Of a stretch of DNA of 64,000 nucleotides, positions 48,592-57,994 are shown in pieces (the first letter of the stretch is position 1; every line of letters starts with the position of its first letter). Where the stretch lies: assembly GCF_001401155.1 (NCBI RefSeq), contig NZ_LJRO01000079.1, forward strand, positions 144,249 to 208,248, in the 5' to 3' direction. The stretch comes from Pseudomonas tremae. Lineage in GTDB: Bacteria; Pseudomonadota; Gammaproteobacteria; Pseudomonadales; Pseudomonadaceae. A program made the translations under genes and the position numbers. The notes beneath the pieces are model-generated. The model was not told where the DNA came from, made no database searches, and saw only the letters and a program-made list of their open reading frames with translations.

Positions 48592-49425
48592 TTATGCCTT
48601 GTGCTCTACTTTTGGAAACAATTGATTACCGCAGCGCGAACAGAACGCAGCGCCATGCTCGTGGAAGTTCTTCGAGCAGACCGGGCAATCATGCTTCAAC
48701 TGCTCGCCGCGCATGGCGTTGGCCAGCTCTGCGGTGAATATCCCGGTGGGCACGGCTATGATCGAGTAGCCGATGATCATCACCAGCGACGAGAGCATCT
48801 GACCCACCGGCGTCTTGGGCACGATGTCGCCAAAGCCGACAGTGGTGAGAGTCACGATAGCCCAGTAAATGCCTTTGGGGATGCTGGTGAAGCCGTGCTC
48901 CGGGCCTTCGATTACGTACATCAGCGTGCCGAACACCGTGACCAGCGTTGAGACGGTGACCAGAAACACGATGATTTTCTGTTTGCTGCCGCGCAGCGCC
49001 GCCAGCAGGTAATTGGCCTGGCGCAGGTAAGTGCCGAGCTTGAGCACCCGGAAAATCCGCAGCATACGGATGATTCGCACGATCAACAGGTACTGCGCAT
49101 CGCTGTAATAAATCGACAGCACGCCCGGCACAATTGCCAGCAGGTCCACGAGGCCGTAGAAACTGAAGGCGTACTTCAATGGCCGGGGTGAGCAGTACAG
49201 GCGCAGAATGTATTCAATCGCGAACAGCAGGGTGAAGCCCCACTCGATCCAGGCGAACAGCGTCGCGTAGTCGCGATGGATGCTCTCGATGCTGTCGATG
49301 ACCGTGACCAGCAGGCTGAGCAGAATCGCCACCAGGACAATCTTGTCGAACGTCCGCCCGGCAGGCGTATTGGCCTCGAAAATAACGATATGCAACCGTT
49401 CGCGACGGCTGAGAGAGGTGTCCAT
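48592..49425 (-). CDS. Voltage-gated-type potassium channel with C-terminal zinc ribbon
   Basis: The 277-residue protein has six membrane segments, an S4-like run of basic residues (RIIRMLRIFRVLKLGTYLRQ), and the K+ filter in TLTTVGFGDIVP. After the last segment a short tail carries CPVC at 247-250 and CSRC at 262-265, a rubredoxin-like zinc ribbon. This should be a homotetrameric K+ channel of the inner membrane; the ribbon may sense metal or thiol state, which is inference. It is monocistronic as far as I can see. Confidence 0.87.
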   Translation of the reverse strand: MDTSLSRRERLHIVIFEANTPAGRTFDKIVLVAILLSLLVTVIDSIESIHRDYATLFAWIEWGFTLLFAIEYILRLYCSPRPLKYAFSFYGLVDLLAIVPGVLSIYYSDAQYLLIVRIIRMLRIFRVLKLGTYLRQANYLLAALRGSKQKIIVFLVTVSTLVTVFGTLMYVIEGPEHGFTSIPKGIYWAIVTLTTVGFGDIVPKTPVGQMLSSLVMIIGYSIIAVPTGIFTAELANAMRGEQLKHDCPVCSKNFHEHGAAFCSRCGNQLFPKVEHKA

Positions 49426-49494
49426 GAGGCTTCCCGATTCGAATATCGGCAGAGCCTAGGAGGATTGGGTAGGTGAGTGCAAGTGCGGTGGCAA

Positions 49495-49556
49495 GATCGG
49501 GACAGGACGCAGAGCGTCCAGAACTGCGTTCCTGCGCTGGAGCTCAAGGAGCGATA
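49495..49556. repeat. Dispersed repeat, copy D
   Basis: GACAGGACGCAGAGCGTCCA continues GAACTGCGTTCCTGCG and CTGGAGCTCAAGGAGCGATA. It is the most complete copy in the forward orientation in this window and ends 28 bases before the GNAT start at 49584, so it is in that gene's leader. Confidence 0.75.
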
Positions 49557-49583
49557 ACCTCGGTGACTGACGTCGGAGGATAC

Positions 49584-50132
49584 ATGCAGCATTCGGGCGA
49601 AGGGTTTTCTCTAAGGACATTGGCGTTTGATGATTGCGAATTGGTCAACCGCTATGAAAAGGCCAATCGCGAGCATCTGCAGCCGTGGGAGCCGTTGAGG
49701 GACGATGACTATTTCATCCTCGAAAACGCAAGATCACGGGTTCAGCAACAGTGGGAAAGCATGCAGGCCGGCCGCGCGATTTTCTTCCTTGTCACGGAAG
49801 CGGACGGCGGCGAGGTGCTGGGGCGGTGCAGTTACACAAACGTTGTCAGAGGTGCGTTCCAGGCCTGCAACCTTGGCTTCTCGCTGGCAGAGTCTGCTCA
49901 GGGGCGGGGGTTGATGAGAAGGTCGCTGGAGATGACCAATCGCTACTGTTTCGAGCGCATGGGCCTGCATCGCATCATGGCCAACCACATGCCGGGCAAC
50001 CTGCGAAGTGAGCGACTTCTGCAATCGCTCGGCTTCGAAAGGGAAGGGTTTGCGCGCGCCTATCTGAAAATCGCCGGGGTTTGGGAGGATCACGTTCTGA
50101 GGGCGTTGGTTAATCCGGGGGATATCACTTAG
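49584..50132 (+). CDS. RimJ/RimL-type GNAT acetyltransferase
   Basis: The 182-residue protein resembles the ribosomal-protein acetyltransferase group: [40 protein letters not shown], the CoA loop [15 protein letters not shown] and [23 protein letters not shown] 49584 is chosen; the frame upstream is the translated repeat. Such enzymes acetylate protein N-termini or small amines; the substrate is unknown. Confidence 0.87.
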   Translation: MQHSGEGFSLRTLAFDDCELVNRYEKANREHLQPWEPLRDDDYFILENARSRVQQQWESMQAGRAIFFLVTEADGGEVLGRCSYTNVVRGAFQACNLGFSLAESAQGRGLMRRSLEMTNRYCFERMGLHRIMANHMPGNLRSERLLQSLGFEREGFARAYLKIAGVWEDHVLRALVNPGDIT

Positions 50133-50238
50133 CTGTGGGGGTGGCAGAAGGTTACGACGGCTGCGGAGCGGTCTTCAAACCGCTATTCTGGTTTTTCTGA
50201 TGTACTGCATATAGCGGTTTTGCTGCCATTCCCGACAG

Positions 50239-50262
50239 TTCGTGGACAAGTCTACTCCTACA
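50239..50262. repeat. Single REP-like element
   Basis: TTCGTGGACAAGTCTACTCC continues TACA. The stem GTGGAC/GTCTAC has one mismatch, but the flanks fit the elements at 31946-31969 and 9499-9523. It lies downstream of the efflux operon. Confidence 0.7.
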
Positions 50263-50284
50263 TTGCGTATATCCGGGCGGGTTG

Positions 50285-50313
50285 GGGCAGTCCTCTTGCA
50301 TTGTGGACTGCCC
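50285..50313. other. Hairpin downstream of the efflux operon
   Basis: GGGCAGTCC and GGACTGCCC form a nine-base stem with an 11-base loop, 13 bases past the last gene of the minus-strand efflux operon. No T tract follows, so it may end transcription weakly or stabilise the 3' end. Confidence 0.45.
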
Positions 50314-50325
50314 TCTGCCCGCGTT

Positions 50326-51759
50326 CTATTTTTCGGCCATTTCATCCTTTTCCCAACCGCCGCCCAGCGCCAGGAACAGATTGATCTGCCCCATCGCCAC
50401 TTCGGTGTTGGCTTCAGCCATCTGAGCGCGCACGTCGGTATAGGTGCGGGTGGCTTGCAGGTCGGCCAGGAACGAGGCGCGTCCGGCCTGGTAGAAGCGG
50501 TGGGTCTGGTCAGCGGCTTCTTTGGCAGATTGCTCGGCTTCCTTGAGTGCATCGCGGCGGTCGAGCAGGGCGGTGTATTGCGCCAGCCCGGTCTGGGTTT
50601 CGCGAATGGCGTTGAGCACCACACCGTCAAACCGTGCCAAGGCTGCCTGGGCCGAAGCTTCGGCCTGGTGGATGCGCGCGCGGGACCCGTTGGACGGAAC
50701 CGTCCAGTTCAGCAGCGGGCCGAAGCCCCAGCGATTGGCGGCCGGTTTGCCGAGGTTCTCGATGAGGCCGGTGGTGCCGATGCTTGCGCCGATACTGATG
50801 TCCGGATAAAGCTCCCCGGTGGCAACCCCGATCTCGGCTGTGGACATTGCCAGATGCCGCTCGGCCTGACGCACGTCGGGGCGGCGTTTGAGCAGGGCAG
50901 CACCGTCGCCCACCGGCATGACCTGCGCAATATGCGGTAGCGCGTTGCAAGTGCTGACCCCGATGGGCAATTGATCGACCGGCTTGGCCAGCAGCATCGA
51001 CAGGCGGAACATCGCAGCCTGGCGGCGAGCCTCGTAACGGGGCATTTCAGCGCGCAACGATTTGAACTGGGTCTGCGAGCGCGTAACCTGAGTTTCATCG
51101 CCGCGCCCGGCATCGCGCAGGCGCCGGTTGAGGGTCAGGCTCTGTTGTTGCAGATCAAGCGACTCGCGGGCGATGTCGAGCTCTTCATTGGCCGCGCAAA
51201 TCTGCGTGTAGGCACGCACGACATCGGCAACCACAGTGATACGCGCGGTATCGACCGCTGCCTGATTGGCATCGACATTGGCCTGTGCCGCCTCGATGCC
51301 GCGCTGCAAGGTGCCGAACAGATCGAACTGGTACGCAGTGGTCAGGCCGACATCACCCACATTGGACACCGGTACTTTATCGGTCAGCAGATACGCTTCG
51401 CCGGATTCCTGAACGCGCTGTGCGCCGATCTTTGCGCCGCTGGTGAAACCACCCGCCGCTTCGGCTTCGGCGTTCTGATAGCGTGAGCGTTGCAGATTGG
51501 CCGCAGCAACACGCAAGTCGGTATTGGACGCCATCGCCTGGCGCACCAACTGGTCCAGGCGCGGGTCCTGGTACAAGCGCCACCAGTGCGCCGGCACGGG
51601 TGCTGAAACGGCATTGACCGAACGGCCCGCCAGTTCACCCTGCAAATCCGGGCGATTGATCGCGCCGTCCTGCGGCACCTGATAATCCGGCCCGACCATC
51701 TGGCACGCTGACAGCAGGGTGCCGAAACTTATCGCCGTCAGGCGTGCAGCGCGTTTCAT
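50326..51759 (-). CDS. NodT-family outer-membrane efflux lipoprotein
   Basis: The 477-residue protein has a lipobox (LLSAC, Cys about 18) after a short signal and the NodT layout: MVGPDYQVPQ, then two coiled-coil repeats (RVAAANLQRSRYQNAEAEAA and VAMGQINLFLALGGGW at the end). It forms the outer-membrane channel of the pump. I start at ATG 51759, where the signal begins; a longer frame to 51885 is the neighbour's shadow. It overlaps the HlyD gene by four bases. Confidence 0.9.
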   Translation of the reverse strand: MKRAARLTAISFGTLLSACQMVGPDYQVPQDGAINRPDLQGELAGRSVNAVSAPVPAHWWRLYQDPRLDQLVRQAMASNTDLRVAAANLQRSRYQNAEAEAAGGFTSGAKIGAQRVQESGEAYLLTDKVPVSNVGDVGLTTAYQFDLFGTLQRGIEAAQANVDANQAAVDTARITVVADVVRAYTQICAANEELDIARESLDLQQQSLTLNRRLRDAGRGDETQVTRSQTQFKSLRAEMPRYEARRQAAMFRLSMLLAKPVDQLPIGVSTCNALPHIAQVMPVGDGAALLKRRPDVRQAERHLAMSTAEIGVATGELYPDISIGASIGTTGLIENLGKPAANRWGFGPLLNWTVPSNGSRARIHQAEASAQAALARFDGVVLNAIRETQTGLAQYTALLDRRDALKEAEQSAKEAADQTHRFYQAGRASFLADLQATRTYTDVRAQMAEANTEVAMGQINLFLALGGGWEKDEMAEK

Positions 51760-52640
51760 TGCACTGCCTCCTGAGTGTCTTCGATGATCGAAACTGTCGC
51801 GGTACGCCCCGCGATCATGCGGAAATTGGCAGGCACATCGTCGAAGGCGATCCGCACTGGAATACGCTGCGCCAGCCTGACCCAACTGAATGCCGGATTG
51901 ACGTTGGGCAGCAGGTTCGAGCCGCTGGAACGGTCGCGATCTTCGATGCCGGCAACGATGCTCACCACGTGGCCGGTCAGCCGTGCGTTGTCGCCAATCA
52001 CGCGGATGTCCACGCCCTGGCCGACATGTATGCCGTCCAGCTTGGTCTCTTCGAAGTAACCGTCGATGTGGAACGAAGCCGAATCGACCACCGACAGCAC
52101 GGGACGCCCTGCGCTGACAAACTCATGTTCGCGAGGCGCACGATCATTGAGGTAGCCGTCCACCGGGCTGCGAATCACCGAGCGATCCAGGTTCAGTTGC
52201 GCCGCATCCACAGCCACCCGCGCTTCGCCCAGCGCCGAAAGCGCGCGGGCCTCGCGGGACTGGCTTTCCTCAAGTTGCTCACGCGCTACCAGATTGCCCA
52301 GGCCGCGGTTACGCTTGTTCTCGCGACGTGCCTGCTCCCAGGTTTCCTGACGCTCTGCGACAGTGGCCTGAGCCTGCCGCAGAGACAGCCGAAAGCGGTC
52401 CTGATCAATGGTGAACAGCACCTGCCCCTTGTGCACCGGCTGATTGTCTGTGACCTCGACCTTCTGAATCAGGCCCGACACGTCAGGCGCGATCTGCACG
52501 ATGTCGGCGCGAATGTGGCCGTCCCTCGTCCACGGCGCGTACATGTAATACATCACCATCCGCCACACCACGACGGTAGCAAGGGCGACAACCAGCAGAG
52601 TCAGGACCACGCGGCCCAGTGTCAGTATCGGTTTTTTCAT
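51756..52640 (-). CDS. HlyD/AaeA-type periplasmic adaptor
   Basis: The 294-residue membrane fusion protein has an N-terminal anchor (about 5-27) and the biotinyl-lipoyl-like strands VVWRMVMYYMYAPWTRDGHI, VSGLIQKVEVTDNQPVHKGQ, with coiled coil at about 85-140 and RSPVDGYLNDRAPREHEFVS. It joins the FUSC pump to the outer-membrane channel. Start and stop overlap the neighbours by four bases. Confidence 0.9.
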   Translation of the reverse strand: MKKPILTLGRVVLTLLVVALATVVVWRMVMYYMYAPWTRDGHIRADIVQIAPDVSGLIQKVEVTDNQPVHKGQVLFTIDQDRFRLSLRQAQATVAERQETWEQARRENKRNRGLGNLVAREQLEESQSREARALSALGEARVAVDAAQLNLDRSVIRSPVDGYLNDRAPREHEFVSAGRPVLSVVDSASFHIDGYFEETKLDGIHVGQGVDIRVIGDNARLTGHVVSIVAGIEDRDRSSGSNLLPNVNPAFSWVRLAQRIPVRIAFDDVPANFRMIAGRTATVSIIEDTQEAVQ

Positions 52641-52846
52641 GTCATCAGGTATCGACTTAGAGTATCCACGGCGCCGAGCAGCAAAGCGTATAGACCTACG
52701 TTGAACAAAGCCCGGTGCCAGACCAGGCGGTAGAAGTGGGCGCGCGTCAGCACCGCATGCACCCCGAGAAACAGCAGATAGGCAATGCCCATAATTGCCA
52801 GGAACGTGGGAATGAAGATCCCGCTGATGTCCAGATCACCGATCAC
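52637..52846 (-). CDS. DUF1656 small membrane protein (AaeX-like)
   Basis: The 69-residue protein has two membrane segments (about 11-29 and 44-62) and the pattern IGDLDISGIFIPTFLAIMGI typical of DUF1656. It is regularly found between FUSC and HlyD genes, as AaeX is near AaeAB, and its exact role is unknown. It overlaps both neighbours by four bases. Confidence 0.88.
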   Translation of the reverse strand: MIGDLDISGIFIPTFLAIMGIAYLLFLGVHAVLTRAHFYRLVWHRALFNVGLYALLLGAVDTLSRYLMT

Positions 52847-54930
52847 AGGGGCGCTCCATCAATGTTGTGCGGCAGTTGCTCGGTCATTTCGCCGGCAACG
52901 GTGACGATTTCCACGCCTGGCAACAACGCAAGGCGCAGGCCGCTGAGCGCGTGCAGCAGGTGGACGCGGGCGGGGTTATCGCCCATCTCCTGATCAGTCA
53001 GTGCGCGGCGCGTGCGATCCATCGCCATCAACAGGCCGCGCGGCGCAGGCAGGCGCTCACCGGCCTTTTTGCACTGCCGGAAATAGCCACCGACTTCTTC
53101 GATTACCTGACGCAACAACACCTGGGCTGCAGGCGTGGCGCGTCGGGTGTAGGCGATCAGGTCCAGCATGTTCAGCGCGACTCGCAGTTCTCGCAGAGCA
53201 ATGCCAGTGTCCTGCGCGGTCAGCGTCAGGCGCGGCAGTTGCTGCATCAGGCGGTCGAGCATCTGCACGCCCATGCGCCGGTGTTCGGCCAGTGACGACT
53301 CTTCGCTGAGGCTGGCGATGTCGCGCCAACTGAAGCGGGTCAGACGTTTGGCTGCCAGTTCGACACCGAACGGGCGAAATACCAGCGTCCAGATGAAGGC
53401 AAACAACAACCCCGCGGGGCCTGCCAGGTTGGAGTTGAGGAAGTTCATGAAATCCGCGTCGTAGGCGCTCTGGATGCTGATGAAGGACGATGTGTTGACG
53501 ATGGTCAGCAGCGTGCCGAGAAAGAACCGCGGTTGCACGGTCAGGGTGCCGACGCAAATGAACGGCACGGCGAAAGCCAGCACCAGCATCGGGAAGTCAT
53601 GCAGGTTGGGCAGCACCACGAACAGATAAAGGCTGGCAAACACCACCGACAGCAGGGTCCAGAAAAAGAACCGGTAGATCTGCGGGGCCGGGTCGTCCAT
53701 CGCTGCGAAGAAGCTGCACGATACTGCTGCCAGCGCCACGGCGCTGGCGCCGTCTTTCCAGCCGAGCAGAATCCACAGCACCGACGCGGCAATGATTGCC
53801 AGCACTGTCGAGGCTACCGAATAAAGCATCAGGCCGCGGTCTAGAAACGGCGTCAAACGGCCCAGCCGCCAGTGGCGATACGCAGCGCGCCATTGCGATT
53901 GATCGTCGGTCTTGATGGCGTATTGCAGTGTCCGGCAGTCCTGCCACAGGTCAATCCACTCACTCAGGCGAAACAGCGCATTGGAGAGCAGCAGCTGATC
54001 GCGATCATCCAGTTGTGCGGAGTCCGGTTGCAAACGCTCCAGCTCGCGGTGCAGTTGCTGCCATTGTTCATGCCGCGGGCCGTCTGCGGTGCTTTTCAAC
54101 CAATCGCAGGTGCGCTGCAACAGCGGAAAGAGGCTGGCCAGAAGTTCGGGCGTGCGCCGCTCCAGTGCCCACAAGGCGTCATCCAGTGCGTCGATGACCG
54201 GCAACAAATGAATCATCCTGCCGCGCAGCTCATTGGCGTTGCGCACGGTTTGTTTGCGTGCACCTTCATGGCTCAACTGGCCGATCATCATTTCCAGCGA
54301 GTTGAAACTGCCGACCATCGAGTTGCGCAGGGTGCCGATTTCCTCGGCCTGACAGGTGCGGCTGATGAAGCGCTCGCTGTAGGTTGCTGCGTCGCTGAAC
54401 CACTTTTCCGTCGTGGCCTGAAACACTGGCGCCAGACGGCGTGGCCAGAACATTGCGCCTACGACCGCCGCGCAGATGATGCCGAGGAAGATTTCTTCGG
54501 TGCGTGACACCGCGATGTCGAACACCGCCTGCGGGTTGTCGACCACCGGCAGTGAAATCAGCGGCATGGTGTAGCCCGCCAGCATCAGCGCGTAACTGTT
54601 CGCTGTGCGCAGATGCAGGGAAAGAAACAGCAGCGTGCCGGTCCACAAGCCGACCACGATGGCCAGCAGCAGGGGCGTCTGCACGAACATCGGCACCAGC
54701 AACACTGAGGCCGCCGCACCGGCCAGTGTACCGGCGGCGCGGTACAGCGCCTTGGAGCTGGTCGGACCCACGAAAGGGCTGGATACAATGTACACGGTGG
54801 CCATAGCCCAGTATGGGCGGGGCATTTCCATCAGCAGCGCGATGTACAGCGCAAGCATGGAAGCGCCGAACGTGCGCACACCGTAGAACCAGTCGCGAGC
54901 CGGTGGCACGCTGGAGAAAAAACCTTTCAA
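52843..54930 (-). CDS. FUSC/AaeB-family aromatic-acid type efflux pump
   Basis: The 695-residue protein has two membrane blocks (about 22-165 and 350-500) separated by and followed by cytoplasmic helical regions, the FUSC plan. ALYIALLMEMPRPYWAMATV and FVGPTSSKALYRAAGTLAGA are family strings near the N-terminus. Relatives export p-hydroxybenzoate or similar aromatic acids, so a plant phenolic is a reasonable substrate guess. The gene follows the MarR regulator with a four-base overlap. Confidence 0.9.
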   Translation of the reverse strand: MKGFFSSVPPARDWFYGVRTFGASMLALYIALLMEMPRPYWAMATVYIVSSPFVGPTSSKALYRAAGTLAGAAASVLLVPMFVQTPLLLAIVVGLWTGTLLFLSLHLRTANSYALMLAGYTMPLISLPVVDNPQAVFDIAVSRTEEIFLGIICAAVVGAMFWPRRLAPVFQATTEKWFSDAATYSERFISRTCQAEEIGTLRNSMVGSFNSLEMMIGQLSHEGARKQTVRNANELRGRMIHLLPVIDALDDALWALERRTPELLASLFPLLQRTCDWLKSTADGPRHEQWQQLHRELERLQPDSAQLDDRDQLLLSNALFRLSEWIDLWQDCRTLQYAIKTDDQSQWRAAYRHWRLGRLTPFLDRGLMLYSVASTVLAIIAASVLWILLGWKDGASAVALAAVSCSFFAAMDDPAPQIYRFFFWTLLSVVFASLYLFVVLPNLHDFPMLVLAFAVPFICVGTLTVQPRFFLGTLLTIVNTSSFISIQSAYDADFMNFLNSNLAGPAGLLFAFIWTLVFRPFGVELAAKRLTRFSWRDIASLSEESSLAEHRRMGVQMLDRLMQQLPRLTLTAQDTGIALRELRVALNMLDLIAYTRRATPAAQVLLRQVIEEVGGYFRQCKKAGERLPAPRGLLMAMDRTRRALTDQEMGDNPARVHLLHALSGLRLALLPGVEIVTVAGEMTEQLPHNIDGAPL

Positions 54931-55379
54931 GCCTGGACTCCCTGTTCACGCTGCGCCGCTTCGGCAAATGCCTGCAACACACGCAACGTGGCCTCAAGGT
55001 CGGCAGGTTGCAGGCCCTCAAGCACCTCGGCACGTAGCCGTGTCAGCTCTTCTTCAATCGCCCCCGCCAGTGCGCGGCCCTTGTCGGTCAGGCTCAAAGC
55101 CTTGGCGCGACGGTCGTGAGGGTCTTCGCTGCGGCAGACAATCCCTGCCTTGCACAGTTGATCAAGCAAGCGGACCAGCGTCGGGCTTTCCATTCCTGCG
55201 GCCTGCGCGACTTTGACCTGATGCGCGCCGTCGCCCAGACGCGCTATGGCCAGCAACGGCCCTGCGCACGCTTCGGAAATGCCATAGGTGACCAGCGTGT
55301 TCTGGCAGATGCGTCGCCATTGGCGAGATGCGGCTACCAGGCCACTGCTGATTGCCCTGTGCAGGGGATCGACGGACAT
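54927..55379 (-). CDS. MarR-family regulator of the efflux operon
   Basis: The 150-residue winged-helix protein shows LAIARLGDGAHQVKVAQAAG, MESPTLVRLLDQLCKAGIVC and the wing SEDPHDRRAKALSLTDKGRA with the conserved DxR. It heads a five-gene, ATGA-overlapping operon (marR, FUSC, DUF1656, HlyD, NodT) and probably represses its own promoter at the inverted repeats 55395-55444. Phenolic ligands are common for MarR proteins. Confidence 0.92.
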   Translation of the reverse strand: MSVDPLHRAISSGLVAASRQWRRICQNTLVTYGISEACAGPLLAIARLGDGAHQVKVAQAAGMESPTLVRLLDQLCKAGIVCRSEDPHDRRAKALSLTDKGRALAGAIEEELTRLRAEVLEGLQPADLEATLRVLQAFAEAAQREQGVQA

Positions 55380-55394
55380 AAATACACCGGGAAT

Positions 55395-55444
55395 TTAGTT
55401 AGGAGCAATATTGTTAGCGAGGATATTAATAGGATGCTAACTAA
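55395..55444. promoter_or_regulatory. Nested inverted repeats upstream of the MarR operon
   Basis: TTAGTTAG (55395-55402) has its exact inverse CTAACTAA at 55437-55444, and GTTAGC (55413-55418) has GCTAAC at 55436-55441. The segment is AT-rich, lies 15-65 bases upstream of the MarR start and includes -10-like TATTAAT on the minus strand. This fits a MarR operator overlapping the promoter. Confidence 0.6.
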
Positions 55445-55920
55445 TATCCCGTAACAACTGCTTACAGTCAACCCGGAGGTGACCCAACGGAAATCTTTGT
55501 TGAATTGCTCTGGACGAGAGGACGTTTTGAACAAGCGCAGTGTTCAAAAAAGACGACTTTGTCAGCTCCAGGCTCTGGAAGTTCATCTTGATCGAAAATA
55601 ATCGCTACCGTTCGTCGGTAATTGGCGCCCGCTCACGCGTTTTTTGCGGCCATTCATTCAAAAAAATGACGCCACATTCAGTGACCTTTTTTCAGATTTA
55701 TTAACGTCTGCAGCTGATAGGTGGCAAAGCGCTATAACTTTAATTTTGATATCGGAATAGTGGCATTGGCAGTTGTTAGGCATTTTATTGGCGCCAAGAC
55801 GTTGTCGCTCCTGTTTAAAAATTAAACGACAAGGCCGATAGTCTGTATGAACGCAACGGGCCAGCACGCCCGTTCCAGAGCCATCCTGCTGGTGCGCAAC
55901 GCGTACCCTGCGAGCAATCC
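55445..55920. other. AT-rich region of about 480 bases between the MarR operon and the alginate lyase
   Basis: The stretch is markedly more AT-rich than its flanks, particularly 55660-55830. It contains A-runs near 55548 and 55660, the short palindrome CCAGGCTCTGG near 55567, and no frame with convincing coding character. It should hold the alginate lyase promoter. I saw no clear AlgU-type promoter or hrp box. Confidence 0.4.
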
Positions 55921-56589
55921 ATGATCGACCTTGCCACCTGGAACCTCTCCGTCCCTACCGGAAGTCCTGCAACCATCATCGAAACCCCGAAATTGATGAA
56001 AGGCTATCGGGATGGTTACTTTCAGTCCGGAGATACTCTGTTTTTCTGGGCGCCGGTGACCGGTTCGACGACGGAAAACGCCAAGTTCCCGCGTTCTGAG
56101 CTGCGTGAGACTACGGCTGATGGCAGGGTCTTCAACTGGGCTTACTCAAGCGCCGATAACTTTCTGCGCGCCACGCTGGAAGTTGACCAGGTGCCTTCCA
56201 GTGGCAAGATTGTGATCGGTCAGATCCATTGCTATCAGAGCACCGAGCCGTTGCTGAAAGTGGAGTATCAGTACAAGGAGAAACTGAAGACTGGCAATAT
56301 CGTCGCCAAGTTTCGACGTACGCCGGACGCGGAAATCGAGGTGGTCATCATTGCCCAGGGTGTGCCGCTCGATCAGCAGTTCAGCTACACCATCAACCTG
56401 ACGCCAAGCGGTGACCTGACCGTCAATGCCTTCAACGCTGTCTGGTACGCCAAGCTCGATTCAGCCTGGGCCAGCAAGCTGTTCTACTTCAAAGCGGGGG
56501 TCTACACCCAGGACAACACGGGCTACACCACCGAGGGCGGCTCGGCCACTTTTTACAAGCTGGCGATTGCCCACGAGAAGAAGAACTGA
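55921..56589 (+). CDS. Polysaccharide lyase family 7 alginate lyase
   Basis: The 222-residue protein has the three PL7 motifs: RSELRE at 58-63, QIH at 101-103 and YFKAGVYTQ at 189-197, covering the catalytic Arg, Gln, His and Tyr. QIH rather than QVH points to a preference for guluronate-containing alginate by family rule. There is no signal peptide, so it is either cytoplasmic, exported by another route, or its start is mis-set; no better upstream start is visible. It is single, with a converging sensor kinase gene after it. Confidence 0.9.
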   Translation: MIDLATWNLSVPTGSPATIIETPKLMKGYRDGYFQSGDTLFFWAPVTGSTTENAKFPRSELRETTADGRVFNWAYSSADNFLRATLEVDQVPSSGKIVIGQIHCYQSTEPLLKVEYQYKEKLKTGNIVAKFRRTPDAEIEVVIIAQGVPLDQQFSYTINLTPSGDLTVNAFNAVWYAKLDSAWASKLFYFKAGVYTQDNTGYTTEGGSATFYKLAIAHEKKN

Positions 56590-56605
56590 GCTTTTCGGAG
56601 CGGAT

Positions 56606-57994
56606 TCAGGGCGCCGGGAAGATCAGACTGAAGCAGATTCTGCCGGCGGCGGGGTGCGCGACTTCGACCCGGCCGCCGTGCAGTTGCATGATCGCCGTGA
56701 CGATTGCCAACCCCAGACCATTGGAGTCCGAGCTCTCATGACGCGAGGCGTCGCCACGATAAAAGCGGTCGAACAGCCTGGCGAGCGTCGCGTCCGAGAG
56801 CACCGGCCCGTTGTTTTCTACCTCTATCCTCCAGCACCTGTCCACAGCGGCAACCCGCATCAGGATCTCGCTGTTTTCGTCGGCATAGCGAATCGCGTTG
56901 GCCACCAGATTGCTCATGGCCCGGCGCAACAGGATAGGGTCGGCCAGCAGTGTGCCGGTTCCGGACGTGATCAGTCGCAGGTTGCGCTCTTCTGCCAGTC
57001 CTTCGAAATAGCCCGCCACCCGTTGCAACTCATCGTGCAGGTCGAGTGACTGACGCTCCAGCGCGGCCTGAGCCTCATCGGCACGTGCTAGGAACAGAAT
57101 GCTTTCCACTAGCCGGGAAATACGCTCGAGTTCTTCCAGGTTGGAAGCCAGCAGTGCCTGATATTCCTCCACGCTGCGGTTCTGGCGCAGGGCGACCTGA
57201 CAGTGACCCATCAACGAGCCGACCGGTGTGCGTATTTCGTGGGCCAGGTCGGCAGAAAACTGCATCAGACGTCGATAACCGTCGTCCAGTCGGTCAAGCA
57301 TGGCATTGAAGGCGTCACTCAATTGCTGCAACTCGACGGGTGTGTCCCGGCTGTCGAGGCGCTTGTGCAGGCTGGCCGGGGTTATTGCCGCCGCGTGAGT
57401 GGCCATCCGGCGCAACGGCCGCAGACCGCGTCGCAACAAGACATAACCAAGCGCGGCAGTGATCAGGAACGCCAGAGTGACGGCGATGTAAATGCTCTGG
57501 CGAAAGCTGGCAAGCATGGCCATTTCTTTGACCATCAAATGCGCGGCCTGCAGGCGCACTTCAACACCATTGGACATCACCTGCGCCGACGCTGCGCGCA
57601 AAGGCACGCCTTGCAGGCTCATCCCGCTGCGCAGATCATCGACCCGCAGCGGCTGGTCCTGCGCAACAGTCGGCAAATCCGGCAAGGGCGCATGTTGCGG
57701 GTTGACTGAAATCACCGGTGACTTGCCTGGTTCGCCGATGATGAAAATATCTTCTTCGCTGTCGAGCATGTTTTCGAACAGTTGCGGGCTGCCTTTGAGG
57801 TTGTCCATGCTCAGGTCGTAGCGCAGCAGTTTGCGGAAATGGTCGAGTCGCGCCAGCACGGCGTGGTCGCTACGTTGCAACACTGTCTGCTCAATGGACT
57901 GATAGAGATAGAACCCCGCGCCGCTGACCGTAAGCATTGCCACCAGTGCGAACGCCAGGGTCGAACGCAGTGTCAGGGAAGGCTGGCGTCGCAT
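56606..57994 (-). CDS. CusS-like heavy-metal-type sensor histidine kinase
   Basis: The 462-residue kinase has membrane segments at about 12-32 and 160-182 around a periplasmic sensor, a HAMP domain, the H-box [20 protein letters not shown], the N-box [20 protein letters not shown] and the G-box [21 protein letters not shown] chose ATG 57994, with GAGGT upstream; it overlaps the response regulator end by 22 bases. The sensor is of the metal family (CusS, CopS), but HprS-type relatives detect reactive chlorine or hydrogen peroxide, so the signal is open. Confidence 0.88.
   Translation of the reverse strand: MRRQPSLTLRSTLAFALVAMLTVSGAGFYLYQSIEQTVLQRSDHAVLARLDHFRKLLRYDLSMDNLKGSPQLFENMLDSEEDIFIIGEPGKSPVISVNPQHAPLPDLPTVAQDQPLRVDDLRSGMSLQGVPLRAASAQVMSNGVEVRLQAAHLMVKEMAMLASFRQSIYIAVTLAFLITAALGYVLLRRGLRPLRRMATHAAAITPASLHKRLDSRDTPVELQQLSDAFNAMLDRLDDGYRRLMQFSADLAHEIRTPVGSLMGHCQVALRQNRSVEEYQALLASNLEELERISRLVESILFLARADEAQAALERQSLDLHDELQRVAGYFEGLAEERNLRLITSGTGTLLADPILLRRAMSNLVANAIRYADENSEILMRVAAVDRCWRIEVENNGPVLSDATLARLFDRFYRGDASRHESSDSNGLGLAIVTAIMQLHGGRVEVAHPAAGRICFSLIFPAP

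Noticed and set aside
55658..55867. 69-residue frame in the gap before the alginate lyase
   Set aside because: It has no ribosome site, no recognisable motif and lies in AT-rich regulatory-looking DNA.
55940..55945. GGAACC as a possible hrp box half
   Set aside because: No CCAC-type second half occurs at the required spacing and the site is inside the alginate lyase coding region.
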